A DNA stretch of 64,000 nucleotides, taken from positions 1 through 64,000 of the forward strand of contig NZ_LIXJ01000014.1 of the NCBI RefSeq assembly GCF_001905795.1, given 5' to 3'. Below are positions 7,907-16,020 of the stretch, one piece after another. The DNA is from Streptomyces sp. CB01580. GTDB taxonomy: Bacteria > Actinomycetota > Actinomycetes > Streptomycetales > Streptomycetaceae. Under the pieces are notes generated by a model, which saw nothing but the letters and a program-made list of their open reading frames with translations, made no database searches and had not been told where the DNA came from. Within the stretch, counting starts at the first letter, position 1. Each line of letters starts with the position of its first letter. Position numbers and translations under genes: made by a program.

Positions 7907-10783
7907 TCACGGCTTCAGGGTCAGGGTGTCGGTCGTCGACTTGCTCACCGCGTTGGTCCCGAAGGACCAGTCGAGCAGTTCGCCCTTGACCCACTTGTCG
8001 GTCTGATCGGTGTAGTGCGCCGCGTACGCGTGCCCGGAGGCACCGGTCAGGTTGATCCAGCGGGACTTGTCCCAGCCGCCCACGTTGACCACCATCCGCA
8101 TCGACGGCACCCAGACGACCTCGTAGCCGCCCGCCGCGTTCCAGCCGGTGGCGTTCACCGCGGCCTCGCCGCCGCCGAGGTTCCACGGGCCGCGGTTGAG
8201 GAGCCGCTGGAGCAGACCAGGGCCCTCGGTGCCGAGGGTCTGGTTCTTCAGGGTCAGCTGGTGCAGTCGGCCCCAGCTCCAGGTGCTGATGTCCTTGCCG
8301 AGCTTGGCGGTCAGCTCCCAGCGGGCGTCCTCCATGGCGCGCGCGAAGAGTTCGTCGCGGGTCTCGGTCGCCTCGTACCGGCCGCTCTCCGGCGTCTTCC
8401 ACCAGTCGCTCTTCGGGTCCTTCAGCAGCCCCTCGACCACCCGGTACCAGCGGTCACCGCCGTCCGGCTGGGCGGAGTCCGCCGCGCGCTGCCCGCACTC
8501 GCGCACCAGCTTGTGCCGCTCGTCGACCGGGCCCGAGCTGTCGGCCCGGCGCACGTTGAGGCATTCGCCCTTGACCCGCAGCTCCTTGGGCAGCTTGTCC
8601 CCGAAGGCCAGCTTGAGGATGTTGCGCCAGACCGCGTTGAAGTACGCGGCAGCGGCCGAGTCGGGCTCCTGGGTGTATTCCCAGCCCTCCAGCAGCTTCT
8701 GCGCCTCGCGGACGCTCTTGTCCGAGATGTTGATCTTCAACAGCTTGGGCACCAGCAGCGGGGCGATCTCGCTGTAGTTGTCCATCTGCATCTTCTGCAT
8801 GTCTTCGGTCGAGATCTTCCCGCCGTCCTCGATCTTCGCCTTGATGAGGTCGTTGATCCGCTGGCTGCGGGAGCCGTAGCCCCAGTCCTTGGTGAGCAGG
8901 TGGGCGTACTTGTCGTCGACCACGGGCTGGTTGGCGGTGACGATGTAGCCGCGCTTCGGGTCGTACTCGTAGGGCAGGGCGTCGAACGGGATGGGTTCCT
9001 TCTCCCAGCCGTACTCCGAGGACCAGCCGGGGCTGGGCATCGTGCCGTCGCCCTTCTTGCGGACCGGGATCTTCCCGGGCGCCTGATAGCCGATATGCCC
9101 CTCGGTGTCGGCGTAGATCAGGTTCTGCGCGGGAACCTCGAAGTGCTCGGCCGCCTTGCGGAAGGATGGGAAGTCCTTGGCCCGGTTGAGCTCGAAGACG
9201 GCGTCCATGGACTTGCCGGGTTCCAGCGCGGTCCACTTCAGGGCCACCGCGTAGCCGTCGGACCGGTCCGGGGCGACGCCTTCGACGGGTGCCTTCTGGC
9301 CGACCTTCTCCAGCTCGCCGTTGCGGTCGGAGACCAGCGGACCGTTGTTCGTCTCGCGGATGGTGATCGTCCGGCTCTTGCCGCCCGCGACCTTGATCGT
9401 CTCGTCGCGGACGGTGAACGGCTTGACCTTGCCGTCGTACAGGTAGCCGTCGCGCGAGACCTTCTCCAGGAAGAGGTCCGTGACGTCCGCGCCCAGGTTG
9501 GTGAAGCCCCAGGCGATGTCCTGGTTGTGGCCGATGATCACGCCGGGCATGCCGGAGAAGGTGTAACCGGCCACGTCGTACTGGCACTTCGCGCTGGTCT
9601 CACGGCAGTGCAGCCCCATCTGGTACCAGAGCGAGGGAAGCTGCGGCGCCAGGTGCGGGTCGTTGGCCAGCAGCGGCTGCCCGGTCGTCGTGTACTTCCC
9701 GGAGACCACCCAGGAGTTGGACCCGATGCCGTTGCCGTTCGGGCCGAGCAGCGCCGGGATCTCGTCGAGGGTGTCGGAGAGCGAGGCGAGCTGGGTGTGC
9801 ACGCCCTCGGCGGCGCCCTGCGCGGTGGCCCCCTGCATGCCGGTGCCCTGCCCGGTGGCGCCCTGCGTACCGGTCCCTTGACCGGTCGTGCCCTGCGTGC
9901 CGGTGCCCTGCCCGGTGGCGCCCTGCGCGGTGTCCGAGCCGGCGTCGGACGAGGACGGGGTCGCCTCCGGGTCGAACTTCCCGGTCACCGACGAGACCGC
10001 GCCCTTCTCGACGATCGGCTTGTGCGTCTCGTACGGGTAGTCCGGGTACAGCTGCGCGATCTGCTTCTTGTCGAGCCTGCTGGCCATCAGCGAGCGGTCG
10101 ATCTCGTCCTGCATGTTGCCGCGCAGGTCCCAGGCCATCGCCTTGAGCCAGGCCACCGAGTCGACCGGGGTCCACTGGCTCGGCTTGTAGTCGTTGGTGA
10201 AGCCGAGGGCGGCGTACTCGACGGAGATGTCCTTGCCGTCGCGGCCCTTGAGGTAGGCGTTCACGCCGTCCGCGTACGCCTGGAGGTTCTTCTTCGTCTC
10301 CTCGGACAGGACCTCGTCGTACTCCTGCTGAGCCACCTTGCGCCAGCCCAGGGTGCGCAGGAACGCGTCGGTGTCGACCTGCCCGGAGCCGAACATCTCG
10401 GAGAGCCGGCCGGCCGTCATGTGACGGCGGACGTCCATCTCCCAGAAGCGGTCCTGCGCGTGGACGAAGCCCTGGGCGCGGAAGAGGTCGGCGTCGGAGT
10501 CCGCGTACAGCTGCGGGATCCCGTAGGCGTCGCGCTTGACCTCGACGTCCCCGTCGAGGCCGTCGAGCTTGATCGACCCGGTGGTCTGCGGGTACGAGGC
10601 CCGCACGGTCGACACGGACCAGAAGGCGCCGTATCCGATACCCGCGACGAGCGCCAGCACCAGAACGATCACGATCAGGCGGGCGCGTCGCCCCTTCTTC
10701 CTGCCGGGCTTCCCGGCGGCCTTCCCGGCGGCGGAACCGGCCGTACCGGAAGGGCCGGAAGAGGCGGTTGTATTGGCGGGCAT
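7907..10783 (-). CDS. Membrane-anchored penicillin acylase family protein (Ntn hydrolase)
   Basis: 958 residues. An N-terminal basic stretch (KPGRKKGRRARL) precedes one hydrophobic helix (LIVIVLVLALVAGIGYGAF), a signal anchor. The alpha-chain part contains KRDAYGIPQLYADSDADLF and GFVHAQDRFWEMDVRRH. The predicted autocatalytic site is Gly354-Ser355 in GIGSNSWVVSG, where the Ser becomes the N-terminal nucleophile of the beta chain. Before this site lies a linker of 10-residue repeats of the type TGQGTGTQGA, likely removed as a spacer. The beta chain shows NDPHLAPQLPSLWYQMGLH and GVIIGHNQDIAWGFTNLGAD. Members hydrolyse beta-lactam side chains, acyl-homoserine lactones or other amides; substrate here unknown. 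AAGGA lies 6 nt before the ATG. Confidence 0.9.
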   Translation of the reverse strand: MPANTTASSGPSGTAGSAAGKAAGKPGRKKGRRARLIVIVLVLALVAGIGYGAFWSVSTVRASYPQTTGSIKLDGLDGDVEVKRDAYGIPQLYADSDADLFRAQGFVHAQDRFWEMDVRRHMTAGRLSEMFGSGQVDTDAFLRTLGWRKVAQQEYDEVLSEETKKNLQAYADGVNAYLKGRDGKDISVEYAALGFTNDYKPSQWTPVDSVAWLKAMAWDLRGNMQDEIDRSLMASRLDKKQIAQLYPDYPYETHKPIVEKGAVSSVTGKFDPEATPSSSDAGSDTAQGATGQGTGTQGTTGQGTGTQGATGQGTGMQGATAQGAAEGVHTQLASLSDTLDEIPALLGPNGNGIGSNSWVVSGKYTTTGQPLLANDPHLAPQLPSLWYQMGLHCRETSAKCQYDVAGYTFSGMPGVIIGHNQDIAWGFTNLGADVTDLFLEKVSRDGYLYDGKVKPFTVRDETIKVAGGKSRTITIRETNNGPLVSDRNGELEKVGQKAPVEGVAPDRSDGYAVALKWTALEPGKSMDAVFELNRAKDFPSFRKAAEHFEVPAQNLIYADTEGHIGYQAPGKIPVRKKGDGTMPSPGWSSEYGWEKEPIPFDALPYEYDPKRGYIVTANQPVVDDKYAHLLTKDWGYGSRSQRINDLIKAKIEDGGKISTEDMQKMQMDNYSEIAPLLVPKLLKINISDKSVREAQKLLEGWEYTQEPDSAAAAYFNAVWRNILKLAFGDKLPKELRVKGECLNVRRADSSGPVDERHKLVRECGQRAADSAQPDGGDRWYRVVEGLLKDPKSDWWKTPESGRYEATETRDELFARAMEDARWELTAKLGKDISTWSWGRLHQLTLKNQTLGTEGPGLLQRLLNRGPWNLGGGEAAVNATGWNAAGGYEVVWVPSMRMVVNVGGWDKSRWINLTGASGHAYAAHYTDQTDKWVKGELLDWSFGTNAVSKSTTDTLTLKP

Positions 10784-11066
10784 CGCTGTCCTTCGAGGGG
10801 CAGGTGGTCCTGGGAGTGCAGGAGCAACCTTAGGCGCAGAGGCCGGGCCGCCCTGACGCGGTATCGGAATGGTTCCAGTTCCACAGCGGTCGCCGACGGT
10901 CGTACGAATGAACGAACGCGTCAAGAAAGCGTTAAAGATTAGGTAAGGTAACGAAGCACCGACCACCGACGGCCGATGCCGAGGAGCGATCCGGCCGAGC
11001 CCGCAGAACCGCTCGAACCGGTCGATTCGGTCGATTCGGCAGGCGCACGCAGGGAAGGAACGGCCA

Positions 11067-12662
11067 CTGACTGTCCACACGCTCAACGAACTCCTGCTCG
11101 TCTGCTCGCTCGTGCTGCTCGTCGCGGTGGCGGCGGTGCGCGTCTCGTCCCGCAGCGGGCTCCCCAGCCTGCTCCTTTATCTGGGCATCGGGATGGCCAT
11201 GGGGCAGGACGGCTTCTTCGATGTGAAGTTCAACAATGCGGAACTGACCCAGGTCATCGGGTATGCCGCACTTGTCGTGATCCTCGCCGAGGGCGGTCTG
11301 GGCACGAAGTGGAAAGAGATCAGACCCGCACTGCCGGCCGCCGCGATGCTCTCGATAGCCGGTGTCGCCGTGAGCGTCGGCATCACCGCGGCCGGGGCGC
11401 ACTATCTGGTCGGGCTGGACTGGCGACAGTCGCTGATCATCGGTGCGGTCGTCTCGTCCACGGACGCCGCCGCGGTCTTCTCGGTGCTGCGCAAGGTGCC
11501 GCTGCCCGCCCGGCTCACGGGCGTCCTGGAGGCCGAGTCCGGCTTCAACGACGCCCCCGTGGTGATCCTGGTGGTGGCCTTCTCCGCCGCCGGGCCGGTG
11601 GAGACCTGGTACGTCCTGGTCGGAGAGATAGCCCTGGAGCTCGCGATCGGCGCGGCCGTAGGACTGGCCGTCGGCTGGGTCGGCGCGTTCGGGCTGCGCC
11701 ATGTCGCACTGCCCGCGTCCGGCCTGTACCCGATCGCCGTGATGGCGATCGCCGTGTCCGCGTACGCGGCGGGCGCGCTGGCCCACGGCAGCGGCTTCCT
11801 GGCCGTCTACCTGGCCGCGATGATCCTCGGCAACGCCAAGCTGCCGCACTGGCCGGCCACCCGCGGCTTCGCGGACGGGCTCGGCTGGCTGGCCCAGATC
11901 GGCATGTTCGTGCTGCTCGGGCTGCTGGTCACGCCGCACGACCTGTACGACGACTTCTGGCCCGCGGTGATCGTGGGACTGGTGCTGACGATGGTGGCGC
12001 GCCCACTGGAGGTCTTCATCTCGCTGGCGCCCTTCCGCCTGCCCTGGCAGGAGAAGGTGTTCATGTCGTGGGCGGGGCTGCGCGGCGCCGTCCCCATCGT
12101 CCTGGCGACCATCCCGATGGTGTCCGGGGTCGAGGGCTCCACCCGGATCTTCAACATCGTCTTCGTGCTCGTCGTGGTCTACACCCTCATCCAGGGGCCG
12201 ACGCTGCCCTGGATGGCGAAGGTCCTCAAGATCGCCGAGGACCCGTCCGAGGCCACCGACCTGGGCATCGAGTCGGCGCCGCTGGAGCGACTGCGCGGTC
12301 ACCTGCTCTCGGTGGCCATCCCCGGCAGGTCGAAGATGCACGGCGTGGAGGTCGGGGAGCTGCGCCTGCCCGCCGGGGCGGCGGTCACCCTCGTCGTACG
12401 CGACGGCAAGAGCTTCGTACCGGCGCCGTCCACCGTGCTGCGGCGCGGCGACGAACTGCTCGTGGTCACCACCGATCCGGTGCGCGACGCGGCGGAGCAA
12501 CGGCTGCACGCGGTCGGCGCGGGCGGCAAGCTCGCGGGCTGGCTCGGAACCACCGGCGGCGGGGAGAGCCTGGCCGGGGCCGATGTGGCGCACGAAGTGG
12601 CACATGCGTGGAAGGCCGCGAAGAAGCGGGGGAGGTCGGACGGCCCGAGGGCCCGCCACTGA
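11067..12662 (+). CDS. K+/H+ antiporter (NhaP2/CvrA type) with C-terminal TrkA-C domain
   Basis: 531 residues if started at CTG 11067. That codon is preceded by GAAGGA with 6-7 nt spacing and gives TVHTLNELLLVCSLVLLVAVA, which matches the usual N terminus. The first ordinary start, GTG 11112, would remove half of helix 1 and has no good ribosome site. About 12-13 membrane helices carry the CPA1 exchanger motifs SSTDAAAVFSVLRK and ESGFNDAPVVI, with SWAGLRGAVPIVLA late. Residues 390-465 form a TrkA-C (RCK_C) domain (LRLPAGAAVTLVVRDGKSFV, LRRGDELLVVTT), which senses ligand in potassium-proton antiporters. It is divergent from the penicillin acylase gene. Confidence 0.88.
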   Translation: MTVHTLNELLLVCSLVLLVAVAAVRVSSRSGLPSLLLYLGIGMAMGQDGFFDVKFNNAELTQVIGYAALVVILAEGGLGTKWKEIRPALPAAAMLSIAGVAVSVGITAAGAHYLVGLDWRQSLIIGAVVSSTDAAAVFSVLRKVPLPARLTGVLEAESGFNDAPVVILVVAFSAAGPVETWYVLVGEIALELAIGAAVGLAVGWVGAFGLRHVALPASGLYPIAVMAIAVSAYAAGALAHGSGFLAVYLAAMILGNAKLPHWPATRGFADGLGWLAQIGMFVLLGLLVTPHDLYDDFWPAVIVGLVLTMVARPLEVFISLAPFRLPWQEKVFMSWAGLRGAVPIVLATIPMVSGVEGSTRIFNIVFVLVVVYTLIQGPTLPWMAKVLKIAEDPSEATDLGIESAPLERLRGHLLSVAIPGRSKMHGVEVGELRLPAGAAVTLVVRDGKSFVPAPSTVLRRGDELLVVTTDPVRDAAEQRLHAVGAGGKLAGWLGTTGGGESLAGADVAHEVAHAWKAAKKRGRSDGPRARH

Positions 12663-12723
12663 CCTCGCGACGGACCCGGCTCATGCCGTGTGCACGTATG
12701 TCGCGCACACGCACGGACGTGAT

Positions 12724-12777
12724 GTCGTACGCGTACACCCACGCATGTACGTCGTACGCGTACGCCCACGTATGTGA
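12724..12777. repeat. 27-bp tandem repeat rich in GTACGT/ACGCGT palindromes
   Basis: Two copies (12724-12750 and 12751-12777) of a unit starting GTCGTACGCGTAC differ at three positions and are full of self-complementary GTAC/ACGCGT steps. They sit in a 411-nt gap (12663-13073) after the antiporter gene. I see no gene in this gap. Confidence 0.75.
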
Positions 12778-13073
12778 CGTACGCGACGGATGCGCGAGGT
12801 GAGGCCCGCGAGCACGCCGGTTGTATCATGCGGAAAGTCCGACCGGTCTCACCACGAGGCCGGGGACCCGCTTGACCACATCGAACGACCGACTCTGCCT
12901 GATGCAGAGCTGGCGCGACCGTATGGCGGTCGTGGCGTCCTCCGCCTCTGCTGAGCGCCCGGCATCTACCGCAGTTCCGCGCGAAGAGGACAGCTCTCGG
13001 CTGCGCCCGCCCGAGCCCGTGCCGGCCCGGACCTGCGGACGCTCGGCCACCAGGCGGCGGAAAGGCATGGGCC

Positions 13074-14354
13074 GTGGCGTCCACGGTCACCGAACGCCCC
13101 GGTTACGGGCAGTTGCTGCGCACTCCGGGTGCGTGGACGTTTCTCCTTCCGGGCTTCGCCGCACGGCAGCCCTTCGCGATGCTGACGATCGGCATCGTGC
13201 TGCTGGTCCAGCACACCACCGGCTCGTACGGCAGCGCGGGCGCCGTCGCCGCCGTGACCGGTGTGTCGATGGCCCTGTTCGCACCGCAGACCGGCAAGCT
13301 CGCCGACCGCTTCGGCCAGCGCGCCGTGCTGCTGCCCGGCGTCCTGGCGCACACGGTGTCCGTGTCGGCGCTGACGGCGCTGACGCTGGCCGACGCGCCC
13401 CTGTGGGCGCTGTTCGCCGCGGCCGTGCCGACCGGCGCGTCCGTTCCGCAGGTCGGCCCGATGGTACGGGCCCGCTGGGCGGCCGTACTGGGCGCGGCCC
13501 CGGGCCGTGAGGCGTCGCCCCTGCTGTCCACCGCTGCCGCCTTCGAGTCGGTGACGGACGAGTTCACCTTCGTCATCGGCCCGGTGCTCGCCACCGCGCT
13601 GTGCACCGGCGTGCACCCGGCGGCCGGGCTGATCGCCGAGGCCGGGCTGACACTGGTGGGCGGCCTGCTCTTCGCCGCACAGCACCGCACCCAGCCGCCG
13701 GTGCGCGCCGCTCGCGGTGCCTCCGAGCGGCACGCCTCCGCCCTGTCCGTACCGGGTGTGCGGGTGCTCGCGGTGGCGTTCCTGGGGATCGGCTCGGTCT
13801 TCGGTGGCATGCAGGTCTCGCTGACCGCGTTCGCCGAGGAGATCGGCCGGCCCGGCGCGAACGGTCTGCTCTACGGCGTCTTCGCGGCCGGCAACATGCT
13901 GGCCGGGATCGCCTGCGGCGCCATCGCCTGGCGGAGCGGGCCGCGGCGTCGGCTGATCGTCGGGTACACGGCGCTGGCTCTGACCGCCTCCGGACTGTGG
14001 GCGGTGCACTCCGTGTTCCTGCTGGCCGGGCTCGGACTGCTGGCCGGGCTCTCCATCGCCCCGGCCCTGATCGGCGGCTACACGCTGGTCGAGACGCTGG
14101 TTCCGGGAACCGCCCGGACCGAGGCGTTCACCTGGCTGACGGGATCGGTCGCGCTCGGCCAGGCGGCAGCGGTGACGGTCGCCGGGCAGCTCGCCGACGC
14201 CCACGGCGCGAGCGCCGGCTTCCTGGTGCCGCTGGTGGGGACCGTGCTGGCCCTGGCGACCCTGGTGACACTGCGTTCGAGGCTGGCACCCACCGTCGCG
14301 GGACGGACCGTGGCACGTGGTGTCGGTCACCGGACGTCGGTCACGGTGGACTGA
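13074..14354 (+). CDS. MFS transporter
   Basis: 426 residues with 11-12 predicted helices, starting at GTG 13074; AAAGG is 8 nt upstream. The fold shows the MFS loop signature after helix 2 (GKLADRFGQRAVLL), a repeated half after a central loop (ARGASERHASALSVPG), and FAAGNMLAGIACGAIAW in the second half. Members of this Streptomyces family export small molecules; the substrate cannot be told from sequence. It is monocistronic, with the CIRCE site and fmdB-like gene 30 nt downstream. Confidence 0.88.
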   Translation: MASTVTERPGYGQLLRTPGAWTFLLPGFAARQPFAMLTIGIVLLVQHTTGSYGSAGAVAAVTGVSMALFAPQTGKLADRFGQRAVLLPGVLAHTVSVSALTALTLADAPLWALFAAAVPTGASVPQVGPMVRARWAAVLGAAPGREASPLLSTAAAFESVTDEFTFVIGPVLATALCTGVHPAAGLIAEAGLTLVGGLLFAAQHRTQPPVRAARGASERHASALSVPGVRVLAVAFLGIGSVFGGMQVSLTAFAEEIGRPGANGLLYGVFAAGNMLAGIACGAIAWRSGPRRRLIVGYTALALTASGLWAVHSVFLLAGLGLLAGLSIAPALIGGYTLVETLVPGTARTEAFTWLTGSVALGQAAAVTVAGQLADAHGASAGFLVPLVGTVLALATLVTLRSRLAPTVAGRTVARGVGHRTSVTVD

Positions 14355-14384
14355 ACCGACGGAATACGTCACTATGGAACGTCG

Positions 14385-14411
14385 TTAGCACTCATTGAGT
14401 GAGAGTGCCAG
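14385..14411. promoter_or_regulatory. CIRCE element (HrcA operator)
   Basis: TTAGCACTC, nine bases, then GAGTGCCAG: the left arm is a perfect match to the CIRCE consensus TTAGCACTC-N9-GAGTGCTAA and the right arm has two mismatches. It ends at the ribosome-binding site (GGAGGAG, 14411-14417) of the FmdB-family gene. HrcA represses heat-shock genes at CIRCE in Streptomyces, so this small zinc-ribbon gene is probably in the HrcA regulon. Confidence 0.85.
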
Positions 14412-14420
14412 GAGGAGCAA

Positions 14421-14774
14421 GTGCCGACCTATCAGTACCAGTGCACCGAATGCGGCGAGGGCCTCGAGGCGGTGCAGAAGTTCACCGATGACGCCCTGAC
14501 CGTGTGCCCGAGCTGCAACGGACGCCTCAAGAAGGTGTTCTCGGCGGTCGGTATCGTCTTCAAGGGCTCCGGTTTCTACCGGAACGACAGCCGTGGCTCC
14601 TCGTCGAGCAGCTCCCCGGCGTCGTCCTCGGCCAAGGACTCCGGTTCCGCTTCGTCCGATTCCTCGTCCTCGTCTTCCTCGTCGACGGGTTCCGAATCGA
14701 AGTCGTCCGCTTCCTCCTCGTCCGCCGGGTCGTCGTCCTCGGCGTCCTCGACGAGTGGTTCGTCGGCCGCCTGA
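14421..14774 (+). CDS. FmdB-family zinc ribbon protein with serine-rich tail
   Basis: 117 residues from GTG 14421, with a strong GGAGGAG upstream. The first 60 residues are the FmdB/CxxC_CxxC_SSSS domain: PTYQYQCTECGEGLEAVQ, then CPSCNGRLKKVFSAVGIVFKGSGFY. Two CxxC pairs bind zinc. The rest is nearly pure Ser with some Ala and Gly, normal for actinobacterial members. Function is not firmly known. A CIRCE operator overlaps the leader and points to heat-shock control. Confidence 0.9.
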   Translation: MPTYQYQCTECGEGLEAVQKFTDDALTVCPSCNGRLKKVFSAVGIVFKGSGFYRNDSRGSSSSSSPASSSAKDSGSASSDSSSSSSSSTGSESKSSASSSSAGSSSSASSTSGSSAA

Positions 14775-14840
14775 GCCTCCAGAATCCTCTGAGCTCCCGG
14801 AGCTTCCTGGGTCCCCGGAGCTTCATCGATTCCAAGAGCC

Positions 14841-14891
14841 TGTGAGTTCCCCGGGTCTGTGAGTTCCCCGGGTCCGTGAGTTCCCCGGGTT
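14841..14891. repeat. 17-bp tandem repeat, three copies
   Basis: Unit TGTGAGTTCCCCGGGTC is repeated at 14841, 14858 and 14875 (the last with two changes), between the FmdB-type gene and its terminator. No coding role is apparent. Confidence 0.85.
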
Positions 14892-14919
14892 TCCGGGCTC
14901 TCCGCGTTTCCTGAGTTTT

Positions 14920-14958
14920 CCGAGGGACCCCATCGTTCCGTTCGATGGGGTCCCTCGG
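14920..14958 (+). terminator. Strong intrinsic terminator after the FmdB-type gene
   Basis: A perfect 16-bp stem (14920-14935 with 14943-14958) closes a 7-nt loop and is followed by CGTTTT. It separates the FmdB-type gene from the MTA phosphorylase gene, whose ATG lies 28 nt later. Confidence 0.85.
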
Positions 14959-14986
14959 CGTTTTCGCCCGCCGCTAGTGTGATCGC

Positions 14987-15820
14987 ATGGTGAACGCAGA
15001 GATCGGTGTCATCGGCGGTTCGGGCCTGTACTCCTTCCTGGAGGACGTCACGGAGGTGCGTGTGGACACCCCGTACGGACGGCCGAGCGACTCCCTCTTC
15101 CTCGGCGAGGTCGGTGGTCGCCGGGTCGCCTTCCTGCCCCGCCACGGACGCGGCCACCACCTGCCGCCGCACCGCATCAACTACCGGGCCAACATGTGGG
15201 CGCTGCGCTCCGTCGGCGTGCGTCAGGTGCTCGGCCCGTGCGCGGTGGGCGGGCTGCGTCCGGAGTACGGACCGGGCACCCTGCTCGTACCCGACCAGCT
15301 GGTGGACCGCACCAAGAGCCGGATGCAGACGTACTACGACGGGGAGCCCCGGGCCGACGGCACGGTGCCGAACGTCCTCCATCTGGGCTTCGCCGATCCC
15401 TACTGCCCTGCGGGGCGCAAGGCGGCGCTGGCATCGGCTCGCGCCAGGAACTGGGAGCCGGTGGACGGAGGCACGCTGGTCGTCGTCGAGGGACCGCGCT
15501 TCTCCACCCGGGCGGAATCGCGCTGGCACGCCGCGATGGGCTGGTCGGTGGTCGGGATGACCGGACATCCGGAAGCCGTCCTGGCCCGTGAACTGGGCCT
15601 CTGCTACACGACGACGACGCTGGTGACGGACCTGGACGCGGGGGCGGAGGCCGGGGAGGGCGTCTCGCACGACGAGGTGCTGAAGGTGTTCGCGGCCAAT
15701 GTGGACCGACTGCGCGCAGTGCTCTTCGACATGGTGGGCGCTCTGCCCGCGGAGGCCGACCGCGACTGCCCGTGCTCGCGTGCGCTGGACGGTCTCGACC
15801 CGGGGATCGAGCTTCCGTAA
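14987..15820 (+). CDS. S-methyl-5'-thioadenosine phosphorylase (PNP/MTAP family)
   Basis: 277 residues. The N terminus EIGVIGGSGLYSF and the phosphate-binding FLPRHGRGHHLPPHRINYRA are family hallmarks. VVEGPRFSTRAESRWH and GMTGHPEAVLARELGLCY also match MTAP. The enzyme splits 5'-methylthioadenosine into adenine and methylthioribose-1-phosphate for methionine salvage and for recycling polyamine by-products. ATG 14987 is used; it lies 28 nt after the upstream terminator, so the promoter must be very close to or inside the hairpin region. The alternative is another 6-oxopurine phosphorylase of the same family. Confidence 0.9.
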   Translation: MVNAEIGVIGGSGLYSFLEDVTEVRVDTPYGRPSDSLFLGEVGGRRVAFLPRHGRGHHLPPHRINYRANMWALRSVGVRQVLGPCAVGGLRPEYGPGTLLVPDQLVDRTKSRMQTYYDGEPRADGTVPNVLHLGFADPYCPAGRKAALASARARNWEPVDGGTLVVVEGPRFSTRAESRWHAAMGWSVVGMTGHPEAVLARELGLCYTTTTLVTDLDAGAEAGEGVSHDEVLKVFAANVDRLRAVLFDMVGALPAEADRDCPCSRALDGLDPGIELP

Positions 15821-15915
15821 CGGGGGAAACGGGCGGGCTGCGAGGAACAGGCGGACGACCGCTGCGTAACGGGAGCAGCGTGGTGGGACGGTCGCGGCGC
15901 GAGTGGGTGACCGAG

Positions 15916-15973
15916 TTGTCCACAACGCCGCGGCCGTCCACAGGCCTCAGCGAGAAGTTCGCGGACTGTGGAT
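15916..15973. promoter_or_regulatory. Cluster of DnaA-box-like sequences
   Basis: TTGTCCACA (15916-15924) is a perfect Streptomyces DnaA box. CCGTCCACA (15934-15942) differs at two positions. TGTGGATCG (15967-15975) is a weaker reverse-orientation match. All lie within 60 bp upstream of the SAF-domain gene. The number is far too small for oriC, so a local regulatory or DnaA-titration role is more likely. Confidence 0.5.
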
Positions 15974-16020
15974 CGTGAGGGGTGTTCGTCCGGAACTCCT
16001 CTCAGCAGGTGGTGTTGGCC

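Noticed and set aside
8015..10942. 975-codon plus-strand open frame
   Set aside because: Antisense shadow of the penicillin acylase gene; high GC removes stops in this frame. Sequence is Arg/Gly/Val low complexity without any family resemblance.
10932..12659. 575-codon minus-strand open frame
   Set aside because: Antisense shadow of the K+/H+ antiporter; composition is His/Gln/Asp/Arg-rich and lacks motifs.
12821..13510. 229-codon plus-strand frame overlapping the MFS gene start
   Set aside because: Its second half is an out-of-frame shadow of the MFS gene, and the first part has no family resemblance.
15916..15975. Origin of replication
   Set aside because: Only one perfect DnaA box and no dnaA/dnaN neighbours; Streptomyces oriC carries many boxes.
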